Shown here in pieces: positions 10,001-16,884 of a stretch of DNA of 47,746 bases. Below the pieces are notes generated by a model, which did no database searches, was not told the DNA's origin, and was given only the letters and a program-made list of their open reading frames with translations. The stretch spans positions 1 through 47,746 of the forward strand of contig DASZYF010000198.1 of the NCBI GenBank assembly GCA_035545535.1, given 5' to 3'. The position numbers were made by a program, and so were the translations under genes. The number at the start of each line of letters is the position of its first letter. Position 1 is the first letter of the stretch. The DNA is from DASZYF01 sp035545535. GTDB lineage: Bacteria > Actinomycetota > Actinomycetes > Mycobacteriales > CAJCIY01.

Positions 10001-10586
10001 CGGCGCCGTAGTGCGTGGCCGCCGTGCCGTCGCTGTTGAACTGGCGGTAGTAGAACGCCCACTGGCGGCCCGCGGTGCCGAGGTCGTTGCACAGCCCGTT
10101 CGAGCCGGTGGTGCACTGCACGTAGCTCGGTGCCGTGGAGTCGAGGTTGCTCGCGTCGTTGTGGAACGTGACGATCGAGCCGTCGCCGCTGATGGAGACG
10201 CCGAAGGACTGCAGGGTCCCGCTGTACGGCACGCCGCCGTTGGACCCGACGCCGCTGTTGTTGACGTCGACCTGCACGAGCGTGCCGGTCTGCCGGTCGT
10301 AGCGGTAGACGTGCTGGTTCGCCGGTGCGTTGGTGTTGGGCAGCAGCGGCTCGTCGCTGACGAAGGCGACGTAGCGGCCGTTCGCCGAGACCGCCGCCCG
10401 CTGCGCGCCGTAGCCACCCGCCGTCTGCACCGTGGGGTTGTCGACCTGGACGGTGACGTACCCGGTGCCCGCGAGGGCCGGGCCGGCGGCCAGCGTGCCC
10501 CCGACCACGGTGATGCTCCCCGCCGCGACGGCCGTGGCGACCGCCTGCGTGAGCAGCGTGAAGGCGCGGCGCTGCGCAAACCTCAT
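4068..10586 (-). CDS. Giant secreted C25 (gingipain-like) cysteine peptidase with GLAGI pentapeptide repeats and PxKF C-terminus
   Basis: This 2172-residue exoprotein has a signal peptide ending near residue 39 (GPALA-G). Residues about 40-480 carry TolB/WD40-like beta-propeller blades. Residues 517-746 hold two arrays of GLAGI pentapeptides with degenerate ones between, and a third short array lies at 1075-1084. Beta-sandwich segments separate these. Residues about 1180-1600 match the C25 peptidase fold. Likely catalytic residues are H1450 or H1453 (AHFDHN) and C1494 (SLGCHSG). Ig-like repeats follow, and the last ~105 residues resemble a PxKF domain (TCRRLDVALDDGTTHTVYF). No sortase signal is visible, so it is probably released or loosely wall-bound. 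Start ATG 10586 has a G-run upstream. It diverges from the cyclase-ATPase gene. Caspase-like clan CD chemistry is inferred; the substrate is unknown. Confidence 0.87.
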   Translation of the reverse strand: MRFAQRRAFTLLTQAVATAVAAGSITVVGGTLAAGPALAGTGYVTVQVDNPTVQTAGGYGAQRAAVSANGRYVAFVSDEPLLPNTNAPANQHVYRYDRQTGTLVQVDVNNSGVGSNGGVPYSGTLQSFGVSISGDGSIVTFHNDASNLDSTAPSYVQCTTGSNGLCNDLGTAGRQWAFYYRQFNSDGTAATHYGAVPVSTASADQWTFKQIDGSVSGDGSRLVWEAQTGSGSTQRVQIWTRPLPSGATTLVSRATGASGTAGNNTTYHLPVAINRTGTVVVFEQKATNLGNSNSGHSIVYVRDLVNNTTEASSTAAIDVHLAGFRGVSDDGTKYLVESTSNLTSTNTGGVNTLYLRNRTSGTWSIATGTAVAVATDPTVSTISADGTKVYFAAPGAIGSGDTNNASDVFVRDLTAGTTTRVSLDSNDAQLSGGSAQPAIDATGAAVAFTYSSGNTNHILLRANVGVTNASFTNVKLTSGDATSGATSVSPGATQIGLSGLNPALLPAATLQQVEGAGLAGIGLAGIGLAGIGLAGIPLNVLYPSGLAGIGLAGIGLAGISLADLPFTHGGLSWDTLLQGTKYQGVPLTDVSLGQVLSLSPAPTGLAGIHLGDIDFSHTSMRSVSIAALGLAGIGIGSLPIKGSTSTAYNDWCAYIAATLNNGQTCSSLGITSSSTLLDVEYAGVSTVASGLAGIGLAGINLAGTGLAGIGLNDLLSGLAGIGLAGIGLAGIGLAGINLTTAGLAGIPLTTLPSSSKLRTIPASSLPSGVVTGQCGNHTCATLGEAIDDNVVSSSATLSTINALLSGFVLGDIGTYGSATIGSLRNALPSSSTVTLGDVLITLLTPAMYPWESAGIPLDGLQDFASSGGLVKYTSSFVISGTGASIPDTTAVVKIPSGFRYVAGSAAFGGPGSTMPGTTDNLVPTSVGNADGTTTLTWHLPFRAPRSDGQAQTITFLARPGLTLAAPQTSTLNLTGQGGGLASPITGSATDAGITIVDNGSPDPATAPVITKDTLIIGHLTKPGQPNYYRIARGAPGTRRSITLSHLPVDDDLVLFNTGTAATTPVGTGIPPVLSGLAGIGLAGIPVQDEGQDTKSGGANAAQAPETLQDVPTSVGPVAGASTHRGTQNEQIDTIVTGGSGYDTIQVSGYGGATSDSPYLLRVRETTPVQVSCPARTFPFSGNSNATSLASVPSGTKTIYLLNSKRFADTYGPAALTTVQNALGNVAGSGAFVDGRGVVLDLSAVSAVTTATAAWDAAPCSVDNANAVAQAVDAVVRNAAAGDSALKNVVIIGGDDQIPMARVPDGTAVANEIDYSSSDKSDNGADNPLTASQAGMNFLTDDVYGDLSPAPFLDHAIFTPQLAVGRLPEGPNEISAALHAYSSSSTHALDPTTAFASGYDFLTDAAQAVDSSLAQRASSHQLLLGNWTAAQLSSALFPNGASPGISAVFAHFDHNRLLSGEGLVSNNDLGTTSMVPTPTNGVGPVTAHLLFSLGCHSGLSVPDPYMNVSGSPSAGGKDWTQSFLGQGAVWVGNTGFGIGDTDSVAYSEQLMSYFAQDLDGSLTVGQALSTAKQRYQGQMGIPSVYDEKVMQEAALYGLPFWKVGSTAPAGGGVAAPPTSPAPPAAGAVLGSPSTDTITGLSSQDVTLTPTFTKHPTAADGTSGRATRGTWWSIGDEVQATHYRALQPKTEVVVTRPGTTVHGGLITALTSNDFRNSDGSGIDPVNVMPTEDQGSLSAEAQSVNQIFPTTFAAITSTEMPYGNEQRLVVVPGQFVADAGKSVGTQRLFTSMTVRTLASSSNDVIPPDLLSISASRSASNVTFKVSAQDRTATGGPANGTVKRILVLYRNPTSSTWSSVDLTHFGSSNDWFAQVAATSDVDWFVQAVDAAGNIATSTSKGTYFHSSTAFSTGIYGAPGSNGYYTGPVTVTVDGPSTPYTVSINGGPAQSASPSFTLPSDGTFDPVVTGSDGIPHALPEIKIDSTAPVITFVGHPNNTFVLNEPTSATVQCTDPNPGSGVQTCPSSATVTTSSVGLHTVNLTATDKAGNTTSGTVTYRVVYSFNGFSGATNAPAFNTASAPGVVLLSFQLLDYSGATQGATLDTSRVSSITTTQINCDGTAMTGATPSSPGLLPVLTNVNGTYQFGWVTDPSYSGTCRRLDVALDDGTTHTVYFHF
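7335..7364 (-). repeat. GLAGI repeat array C (2 units)
   Basis: Two consecutive GLAGI pentapeptides (residues 1075-1084) stand apart from the main arrays, before the peptidase domain. Confidence 0.8.
8349..8519 (-). repeat. GLAGI repeat array B (15-bp coding units)
   Basis: The region encodes residues 690-746 of the C25 peptidase: eight GLAGI pentapeptides with variants (NLAGT, NLTTA, GLNDLLS) between. Each unit is 15 bp, with mostly synonymous differences between copies, which suggests both expansion and selection for the peptide sequence. Confidence 0.9.
8910..9038 (-). repeat. GLAGI repeat array A (15-bp coding units)
   Basis: The region encodes residues 517-559. Four GLAGI units and then three more are separated by a short PLNVLYPS spacer. 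Register A-G-I-G-L fits the A(D/N)LXX pentapeptide rule with Gly at the D/N position and Ile at the central Leu. Confidence 0.9.
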
Positions 10587-10736
10587 CGGATGAACCCCCC
10601 AGGTGACTGCGGACCCGGTTCAGCGGTCCGCCTCGAGCGCACGGTATGAGGGGTTCTAGGCCGAATGCCCGGGGTGTCAGTGATCCGACAGGTCTGTGGT
10701 GACTGATGGTGACGGATCGGCCCGACACTGGGTCGC
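10587..10736. promoter_or_regulatory. Divergent promoter region of the C25 peptidase and the cyclase-ATPase
   Basis: 150 bp separate the two start codons. On the plus side GACACT (10724-10729) stands 7 nt before the ATG at 10737, the spacing of a leaderless -10 box. On the minus side TACCGT (complement of 10641-10646) is a possible -10 about 54 nt before ATG 10586, with a G-rich stretch near the start. The minus-strand call is weak. Confidence 0.5.
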
Positions 10737-13700
10737 ATGGGGGACGGTCCCCGGTCCGCCGGCGTCACCGAGCGCCCGGACCTGGACAGCGCGGTGGCCG
10801 CCGCGGAACGGGCGGCCGTCCGCGGGACCCTGCCTGCCCGCGTCCTCCGGACCGCCGGGGCCGAGACCTCGGCGCGGACCGACGGCACCCTGCTGTTCAC
10901 CGACGTCTCCGGGTTCACCGCGCTGTCCGAGCGGCTCGCGGGCACCGGGCGCCCCGGCGCGGAGGAGCTGTCTCGCACCATCGGTCGAGTCTTCGAGGTG
11001 CTGCTGTCGCGCGCTGACGCTCTCGGCGGCGACACGATCTCCTTCGGCGGCGACGCCGTGCTGCTGTGGTTCGAGGGCGAGCACCACGCCGAGCGCGCCG
11101 CCGTCGCGGCGCTGCGCATGCGCGCCGCCCTGTCCGGCCTCGGCCCCATCCGCACGATCGCCGGGCCGGTGCGGCTGCGCGTCTCGCAGGGCCTCGACAG
11201 CGGGCGCGCCACGTTCGTCACCGCCGGCACGCGGCACCGTGTGCTGCTCCCCGTGGGCAACGCGGCCAACGCGGCCGTGCAGATGGAGGCGATCGCGCGG
11301 GCCGACGAGATCGTCGTGTCGGACGACACCGCGGCGCTCCTGCCGCCGGCCGCTCTGGGCCGGGCGGTCACGGGAGGCCGTCTGCTGCAGCGGGTTCCGA
11401 TGGCGCTGGCCGAGGCGGTCGACCTCACCGCGGCCGACGCGGCCGCCCCGGTCGAGGTCGCTCCGGGCTGGGACGAGCACCTCGCGCAGTTCGTGCCGGC
11501 GACGTTGCGGGGCCACCTCGCCGTGACCACCGCGGAGAGCGAGCACCGGCTGCTCTCGGCGGCGTTCCTGCAGGCGTCGGGCGTCGACACGCTGCTGCAC
11601 ACCGAAGGACCGGCCGCGGTCGCGGAGGCGCTGGGTGCGCTGCTCGACACGGTCGCCGACCTCGCGGCGACGCACGGCGTGACGCTCTGCCAGGCCGACG
11701 CCGCGAACGGGGGCGCGAAGCTCCTGCTCGCGTCCGGTGCACCGGTGGCGCTCGAGGCCGACGCCGAGGCCATGCTGCGCGTCACCCAGGCGGCGTGCGC
11801 CTGGGCGGTGCAGCACTCGCCGTTCACCGTGCGGGCGGGCGTCACCCGCGGCCGCGTCTACGTCGGGCGCACCGGATCGCACCGCCGCTGGGTGTGGACG
11901 ATCCTCGGGGACACCGTGAACCTGGCCGCCCGGCTGGCGGTCAAGGCCGAGCCCGGCACGGTGCTCGCCGCCGCGAACGTGCTCGACCGCTGCCCGGGCC
12001 GCTTCGCGGTCACCCCTGTCCCACCGTTCACGGTGAAGGGCAAGAGCGCTCCCGTCGACGCGCTGGTGGTCGGTGCGCCGCTCGGCGCGGCGCGCGCGGT
12101 GGAGGTCGGCCGCGAGCGGCCGCTCATCGGCCGCACCGACGAGCTCGCGCTCATCCTCGACGCGCTCGACGACGCCGGTGGCGGCGCCGGGGTGGCGGTC
12201 GAGATCGTCGGCGATCCGGGCGTCGGCAAGAGCCGCCTCGTCCGCGAGGCGCTGCGCCAGCGCTCCGGCGTGCCCGCCGTGCTCGTGACCTGCGAGCGGT
12301 GGACCGCGCAGACCCCGTTCCACGCGTCCGCGCAGCTGCTGCGCCAGGTGCTCGGCATCCCGCTCACGGCCGACGCGCAGCAGGCGGGCGAGGCGATCAC
12401 CACGTGGATCGCCCAGCGCATGCCGCGCCTCAGCCCGTGGGTGCCGCTGATCGCGGCGGCCGCGCAGGCCGAGGTCGACAGCACCACCGAGGTCGACGAC
12501 ATCGCGCCGCAGCACCGGCCCGCGCGCATGCGCCGCGTGGTGAGCGAGCTGCTCGAGCACGCGCTGCCCGCACCCGCCGCGGTGGTGCTCGAGGACTGGC
12601 AGTGGGCCGACCCCGCGTCCCAGGAGCTCCTCGACCCGGTGGCGGGCGGGCGCCCCTCGCAGGCGTGGTGCGTCGTGCGCACGTTCCGCGAGCGGCCCGG
12701 CACCCACGCCCTCGGCGGCGCCGCCGATCCCCACCTGCGACGCCTGCACCTCAGGCCGCTGCCTGCCGAGGACGCCCTCGCCCTCGCGCGCCAGGCCGCC
12801 GGCCAGTCCGACCTGCTGCGCCACGAGCTCGAAGCGCTGGCCGAGAAGGCGGCCGGCAACCCGCTGTTCCTCCTGCAGCTGCTCGAGTCGGGTGCCGGGC
12901 TGGGCGAGGACCTGCCCGACACCGTCGAGGCGCTCGTGTCCACCCGCATCGACCGCCTCCCGCCCGACGACCGCCGGCTGCTCCGCTACGCCGCCGTCGT
13001 CGGCAGCCGCATCGAGCTCGGCCTGCTGCGCTCCGTGCTGCGCGACCAGCTGCCGGGCCTCGCCGACCTGCCGGCGGTCGAGCTGCTCGGCCGGCTCGGT
13101 GACTTCGTCGCGCTCGACGGGCCGAGCCGGCTGCGGTTCAGCCACGAGCTGCTGCGCCAGGTCGCGTACGACACGTTGCCGTTCGCCCGGCGCCGCGAGC
13201 TGCATGCCCGCGTCGGCCTCGCGCTCGAGTCCGATCCCGCTCTCGGTGGTGCTCCGGCGGAACGGCTGGCCGCGCTCGCGTTGCACTTCGGCGCGAGCGA
13301 CGACCACGCCCGCACCTGGCGCTACGCGCGGCAGGCCGCGCACGTCGCGCTCACCGCCTGGGCGCCGCGCGAAGCGGTGACGCTGCTCGAGCAGGCGCTC
13401 GCGGCGAGCGACAAGCTCGACGACCTCGCGCCCACCGACGTGCTCGACACCGCCGAGAAGCTGGGCGACACGAGCGAGCAGATCTCGCAGTTCGCCGCCG
13501 CGCGGGTGGCCTACGAACGGGCGCGCCGGCTGGCGAAGGACGGCGACCCCGTGCCACGCGCGCGGCTCATGCGCAAGCTCGCGACGCTGCACGAGCGCGG
13601 CGGCCGCTACCCCGCTGCGGTCCGCGGCTACTTCCGCGCGCTGAGCGAGCTCGACGCCGCGCCGGACGACCCGAGCACCGGCGAGGAGCGGGCGCGACTG

Positions 13701-14375
13701 CACGTGGCCCTCGGTGGCGTGCGCTACCGGCAGGGCAAGCTGGAGGACGCCATGGCCTGCGCGCGGCAGGGTGCCGCCGAGGCGGGCCGGGCCGCCGCCG
13801 TGCACACGCTCGCGCATGCGTGGGAAGTCCTCGACATCTCCCTCATCGCCCTTGGACGGGCCGACGAGGCCGTGCACCTCGCGGCGTCGCTCGCGCTCTA
13901 CGAGCAGGCCGGCGACGTGCTGCGCCAAGGCAACGTGCTGAACAACCTGGGCGTGCGCGCGGAGGCCGCCGACGACTGGGAGGACGCGCTCGACTTCTAC
14001 CGCCGCGGCCGCGCCGCGCGCGACCGCGCCGGTGATCTCGTGCTCACCGCGGTGTCGACGTCCAACGTCGGCGAGGCGCTCATCGAGCTCGGCCGGCCCG
14101 GCGAGGCGATCGACGGGCTGAACGAGGCGCTGACCGTCTTCCGCCGCGCGCAGTACCCGGTGGGTGAGGCCACCACGCTGGTCGCGCTCGGCCGGGCGTG
14201 CGCGGGGATGCAGCAGTGGGACGCCGCGGCGCAGTGCTTCGCCGAGGGCATCGCGCTGTTCCGCCGCATCGGTGCGAAGGCGGAGGCGGCGGCGGCCGAG
14301 CGGCGGCTCACCGTGCTGCCGCTCTCGGCCCTCGAGCAGGTCATGGCCGCGATCAGCGGTGCGGCCTCCGACTGA
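10737..14375 (+). CDS. Two-headed class III cyclase / P-loop ATPase / TPR signalling protein
   Basis: The product has 1212 residues. Two cyclase homology domains occupy about 50-225 and 265-450. The first keeps metal-binding Asp residues (LFTDVSGFT, FGGDAV) but lacks the Asn-Arg helix. The second lacks those Asp residues but has VNLAARL. Together they could form one site, as in mammalian soluble adenylyl cyclase. A STAND/AAA-type ATPase follows, with Walker A GDPGVGKS at 492-499 and Walker B-like VVLEDWQWAD near 615. Residues about 860-1200 are TPR-like helical repeats. No DNA-binding domain is visible, so the output is probably a cyclic nucleotide. Start ATG 10737 is preceded by a leaderless-type hexamer. 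It is divergent from the C25 peptidase gene. Confidence 0.88.
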   Translation: MGDGPRSAGVTERPDLDSAVAAAERAAVRGTLPARVLRTAGAETSARTDGTLLFTDVSGFTALSERLAGTGRPGAEELSRTIGRVFEVLLSRADALGGDTISFGGDAVLLWFEGEHHAERAAVAALRMRAALSGLGPIRTIAGPVRLRVSQGLDSGRATFVTAGTRHRVLLPVGNAANAAVQMEAIARADEIVVSDDTAALLPPAALGRAVTGGRLLQRVPMALAEAVDLTAADAAAPVEVAPGWDEHLAQFVPATLRGHLAVTTAESEHRLLSAAFLQASGVDTLLHTEGPAAVAEALGALLDTVADLAATHGVTLCQADAANGGAKLLLASGAPVALEADAEAMLRVTQAACAWAVQHSPFTVRAGVTRGRVYVGRTGSHRRWVWTILGDTVNLAARLAVKAEPGTVLAAANVLDRCPGRFAVTPVPPFTVKGKSAPVDALVVGAPLGAARAVEVGRERPLIGRTDELALILDALDDAGGGAGVAVEIVGDPGVGKSRLVREALRQRSGVPAVLVTCERWTAQTPFHASAQLLRQVLGIPLTADAQQAGEAITTWIAQRMPRLSPWVPLIAAAAQAEVDSTTEVDDIAPQHRPARMRRVVSELLEHALPAPAAVVLEDWQWADPASQELLDPVAGGRPSQAWCVVRTFRERPGTHALGGAADPHLRRLHLRPLPAEDALALARQAAGQSDLLRHELEALAEKAAGNPLFLLQLLESGAGLGEDLPDTVEALVSTRIDRLPPDDRRLLRYAAVVGSRIELGLLRSVLRDQLPGLADLPAVELLGRLGDFVALDGPSRLRFSHELLRQVAYDTLPFARRRELHARVGLALESDPALGGAPAERLAALALHFGASDDHARTWRYARQAAHVALTAWAPREAVTLLEQALAASDKLDDLAPTDVLDTAEKLGDTSEQISQFAAARVAYERARRLAKDGDPVPRARLMRKLATLHERGGRYPAAVRGYFRALSELDAAPDDPSTGEERARLHVALGGVRYRQGKLEDAMACARQGAAEAGRAAAVHTLAHAWEVLDISLIALGRADEAVHLAASLALYEQAGDVLRQGNVLNNLGVRAEAADDWEDALDFYRRGRAARDRAGDLVLTAVSTSNVGEALIELGRPGEAIDGLNEALTVFRRAQYPVGEATTLVALGRACAGMQQWDAAAQCFAEGIALFRRIGAKAEAAAAERRLTVLPLSALEQVMAAISGAASD

Positions 14376-14435
14376 TCTCCGCTGATCTCCGCGCGCCACG
14401 GCGGAAAGCCGCGTGGCCACGCCACGAGCAGCGAG

Positions 14436-14441
14436 CACACT
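14436..14441 (+). promoter_or_regulatory. -10-like hexamer CACACT for leaderless start at 14448
   Basis: CACACT lies exactly 6 nt before the GTG at 14448 and there is no Shine-Dalgarno site. The same hexamer and spacing occur before the LuxR-type gene at 19630. Confidence 0.6.
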
Positions 14442-14447
14442 GGTGAC

Positions 14448-15230
14448 GTGCACGTGCGCGACGACGAGGGGTCGGGCCCGGCGGTCGTGCTGCTGCACGG
14501 CCAGCCCGGCACCGCGGCCGAGTGGTCGCGGGTGACGCCGCTGCTCGCGGGGCACGGGCTGCGCGTGCTGACCGTCGACCGGCCCGGCTACGGCGAGACC
14601 GGCGGCGCGGCCCGCGACTGGGCCGGCAACGCCGAAGCCCTGATCGAGACGCTCGACGAGCGCGCGATCGACGCCGCGATCATCGTCGGCTACTCCTGGG
14701 CCGGAGGCGTCGCGCTCGAGACCGCGCTCACCGCACCGGAGCGCGTGCGTGGTCTCGTCCTCATGGGCAGCGTCGGCCATCCCAGCGCACTCACCCGCTC
14801 GGACCGCATCCTCGCGTTCCGCCCGGTGAACAAGCAGCTGAGCCGGGTGATGGACCGCGTCGGCCCACGCGCGGTGCGCATCCTCAAGGCGGTGTCCGGC
14901 AGCGCGGTCGACGAGGACGCCGAGTCCTTCCTCACCAGCGAGGCCGCGCAGTGGAAGGCGAACGGGACGTGGAACGCGTTCGCGCAGGAGCAGGACTTCC
15001 TCGTCCGGGACACCCGCGCGCTGTCGAAGCGGCTGCCCGAGGTCACCACGCCCGCGCTGCTGCTGCACGGGTGGAAGGACGACGTGGTGCCGCTCAAGGC
15101 CGGTGGTGCGCTCGCCGCGGCGCTGCCCAACGCCCGGCTGAAGGTCGTCGAGGGCGGGCACATGCTCAACCTCGAGCATCCCGAGGTGGTCGCCGAGGCG
15201 ATCGTCACGTTCGCGGAGTGGCTGCCCTAG
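14448..15230 (+). CDS. Alpha/beta hydrolase
   Basis: A 260-residue alpha/beta hydrolase without signal peptide. The oxyanion loop is LLHGQPG near residue 18, the nucleophile elbow is VGYSWAGG (Ser near residue 84), the acid is in LLHGWKDD, and the base His is in GGHMLNLEHPE near the end, so the triad is complete. Length and motifs fit haloperoxidase/epoxide-hydrolase-like enzymes, but the substrate cannot be read from the sequence. The GTG at 14448 is 72 bp after the cyclase-ATPase stop. The following oxidoreductase has its own promoter-like hexamer overlapping this gene's stop codon. Confidence 0.88.
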   Translation: MHVRDDEGSGPAVVLLHGQPGTAAEWSRVTPLLAGHGLRVLTVDRPGYGETGGAARDWAGNAEALIETLDERAIDAAIIVGYSWAGGVALETALTAPERVRGLVLMGSVGHPSALTRSDRILAFRPVNKQLSRVMDRVGPRAVRILKAVSGSAVDEDAESFLTSEAAQWKANGTWNAFAQEQDFLVRDTRALSKRLPEVTTPALLLHGWKDDVVPLKAGGALAAALPNARLKVVEGGHMLNLEHPEVVAEAIVTFAEWLP

Positions 15231-15231
15231 G

Positions 15232-15237
15232 TACGTT
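15232..15237 (+). promoter_or_regulatory. -10 box TACGTT for leaderless start at 15245
   Basis: TACGTT fits the actinobacterial TANNNT -10 consensus and ends 7 nt before the ATG at 15245. It starts one base after the stop codon of the preceding hydrolase. Confidence 0.65.
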
Positions 15238-15244
15238 CGCCGTC

Positions 15245-16231
15245 ATGCGCGCGGTGGTGCAGTCGGAGAAGGGCGGGCCCGAGGTCCTCTCGGTCGGCGA
15301 GGTCCCCGACCCGGGCCCACCCGGACCGGGCGAGGTCCTCCTCCACGTCGCGGCCACCGCGGTGAACCGCGCGGACCTGCTGCAGCGGCAGGGCTTCTAC
15401 CCGCCACCGCCCGGCGCCAGCGACATCATCGGCATGGAGTGCAGCGGCACCGTCGCGGCGGTCGGAGACGGCGTCGCCGGGTGGAGCGTCGGCGACGAGG
15501 TGTGCGCGCTGCTCGCCGGTGGCGGCTACGCCGAGCAGGTCGTCGTGCCCGCCGGCCAGCTGCTGCCCGTGCCGGGCGGCGTCGGTCTCGTCGAGGCCGC
15601 CGCCCTGCCCGAGGCCGCCTGCACGGTGTGGTCCAACGTCGTCGACGTCGCCGGTCTCCGCAGCGGGGAGTGGCTGCTGATCCACGGCGGGGCGAGCGGC
15701 ATCGGCACGTTCGCCACGCAGCTGGCACGGCACGTCGTCCGCGCGCACGTGGCGGTGACGGCCGGTTCGGCGGAGAAGCTGGCGCGCTGCGAGGAGCTCG
15801 GCGCCGAGGTGCTCATCAGCTACAAGGAGCAGGACTTCGTCGCCGCGACGAAGGCCGCGACGTCCGGTCGCGGCGCCGACGTCGTGCTCGACGTCATGGG
15901 CGCGGCCTACCTCGCGCGCAACGTCGAGGTGCTCGCCGTCGACGGGCGCATCGTCGTCATCGGTCTGCAGGGCGGCGTGCAGGGTGAGCTGCCCGTCGGT
16001 CTCATGCTGCAGAAGCGCGCGACGCTCTTCGCGACGACGTTGCGCTCGCGCAGCGTCGAGGACAAGGCCCGCATCTGTGCGGGGGTCGTCGCCGACGTGT
16101 GGCCCGCGGTGGCCGACGGGCGCATCCGGCCGATCATCGACCGCGTGCTGCCGCTGGACGACGTCGCCGAGGCGCACCGGGTGCTCGCGGCGAGCGAGCA
16201 CGTCGGCAAGGTCGTGCTGCGGGTCTCCTAG
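15245..16231 (+). CDS. NAD(P)H quinone oxidoreductase, zinc-independent MDR family (PIG3-like)
   Basis: A 328-residue medium-chain dehydrogenase/reductase. The N-terminal GroES-like domain has the AVNRADLLQRQGFYPPP segment characteristic of the TIGR02824/PIG3 quinone oxidoreductases. The Rossmann domain has the NADPH-binding HGGASGIGTFATQLA motif near residues 146-160. Catalytic zinc cysteines are absent, as expected for this subgroup. It should catalyse NADPH-dependent reduction of quinones or reactive carbonyls in the cytosol. I start it at ATG 15245, because the longer frame only adds antisense-like Arg-rich residues and the -10 box fits. It overlaps the convergent next gene by 4 bp. Confidence 0.92.
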   Translation: MRAVVQSEKGGPEVLSVGEVPDPGPPGPGEVLLHVAATAVNRADLLQRQGFYPPPPGASDIIGMECSGTVAAVGDGVAGWSVGDEVCALLAGGGYAEQVVVPAGQLLPVPGGVGLVEAAALPEAACTVWSNVVDVAGLRSGEWLLIHGGASGIGTFATQLARHVVRAHVAVTAGSAEKLARCEELGAEVLISYKEQDFVAATKAATSGRGADVVLDVMGAAYLARNVEVLAVDGRIVVIGLQGGVQGELPVGLMLQKRATLFATTLRSRSVEDKARICAGVVADVWPAVADGRIRPIIDRVLPLDDVAEAHRVLAASEHVGKVVLRVS

Positions 16232-16821
16232 CGCGGCTGCGGGACCCCGCCGCAGACGAGCCAGTCGCGGCCGTCCTTCTCCAGCTGCACGTCCAGGAGC
16301 TGCGCGCCGTCCTGCCGCGTCAGCGTGCCCGACACGACGGCGACCGTGTTGCCGTTGAAGTCGGTGCTGTCCTGGAACCCGCGGGTGTGCCACGAGATCA
16401 CGGGATCGGTGTCGTAGGCGTCGCGCAGCGCAGTGGGCGTCGCGGTCGCCTGCAGGCTGGGGCACTGCCGCGCGAACGCCGCTTCGACGTCGCCCCGCTT
16501 GATGGCGCTGAAGTAGCTGTCGGTCGCCTTGATCGGGCCCTTGGCCAGGCGCACGCCACCGAGGATGAGTGCTCCGCACGAGCCGACCCCGAGCAGCGCG
16601 ACGATGATGATCACGGTCATCGCCCCACGGCGGAGGGTCCGCCGCTGCGTCGAGCCCGGCGCGACGGGGGGCTGCCACACCGGCAGCACAGGTCCCGGCG
16701 GTCCGGGCATCGGGTGGCCGGGCGCGCCCGGTGGCGGCGTCGGCGGCGAGGTCGGCGGAACCGCGCCGGGCTGCGCGCCCGGGGCGCCCCACACCGACTC
16801 GTCGCTTACGGCGATCATCAT
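16228..16821 (-). CDS. Single-pass membrane protein with Pro-rich N-terminus and DUF4878/lumazine-binding-like outer domain
   Basis: A 197-residue protein. Residues 1-65 are Pro/Gly-rich and probably cytosolic. One membrane helix spans about 72-95 (VIIIVALLGVGSCGALILGG), and an outer domain of about 100 residues follows. The outer domain begins KATDSYFSAIKRGDVEAAF, the usual opening of NTF2-like DUF4878 proteins, and contains two Cys that could pair outside the cell. Start is ATG 16821 or the adjacent ATG 16818, with no clear Shine-Dalgarno site. It diverges from bpa, with 63 bp between starts. The function is unknown; the DUF4878 assignment is from memory of the family pattern. Confidence 0.8.
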   Translation of the reverse strand: MMIAVSDESVWGAPGAQPGAVPPTSPPTPPPGAPGHPMPGPPGPVLPVWQPPVAPGSTQRRTLRRGAMTVIIIVALLGVGSCGALILGGVRLAKGPIKATDSYFSAIKRGDVEAAFARQCPSLQATATPTALRDAYDTDPVISWHTRGFQDSTDFNGNTVAVVSGTLTRQDGAQLLDVQLEKDGRDWLVCGGVPQPR

Positions 16822-16872
16822 GGCCGGTGTGCGGAGCTCCCGGCGGAGCGAATCGCGGTTCCGGCCATGGGG

Positions 16873-16878
16873 CAGGAT
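16873..16878 (+). promoter_or_regulatory. -10-like hexamer CAGGAT upstream of bpa
   Basis: CAGGAT ends 6 nt before the ATG at 16885. A weak GAAGG lies between, so a short-leader mRNA is also possible. The same hexamer and spacing occur before the Fpg-like gene on the minus strand. Confidence 0.5.
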
Positions 16879-16884
16879 CGAAGG

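Noticed and set aside
4617..10649. Very long plus-strand frames opposite the C25 peptidase
   Set aside because: Composition is the antisense pattern of a high-GC gene (Arg, Asp, Val, Gly); the minus strand carries the motifs.
10592..10656. Inverted repeat GAACCCC / GGGGTTC in the divergent promoter
   Set aside because: Seven-base arms 51 bp apart in GC-rich DNA are expected by chance; no further copies seen.
10677..15179. 1500-codon minus-strand frame opposite the cyclase-ATPase
   Set aside because: No domains, antisense composition; the plus strand has cyclase, Walker and TPR motifs.
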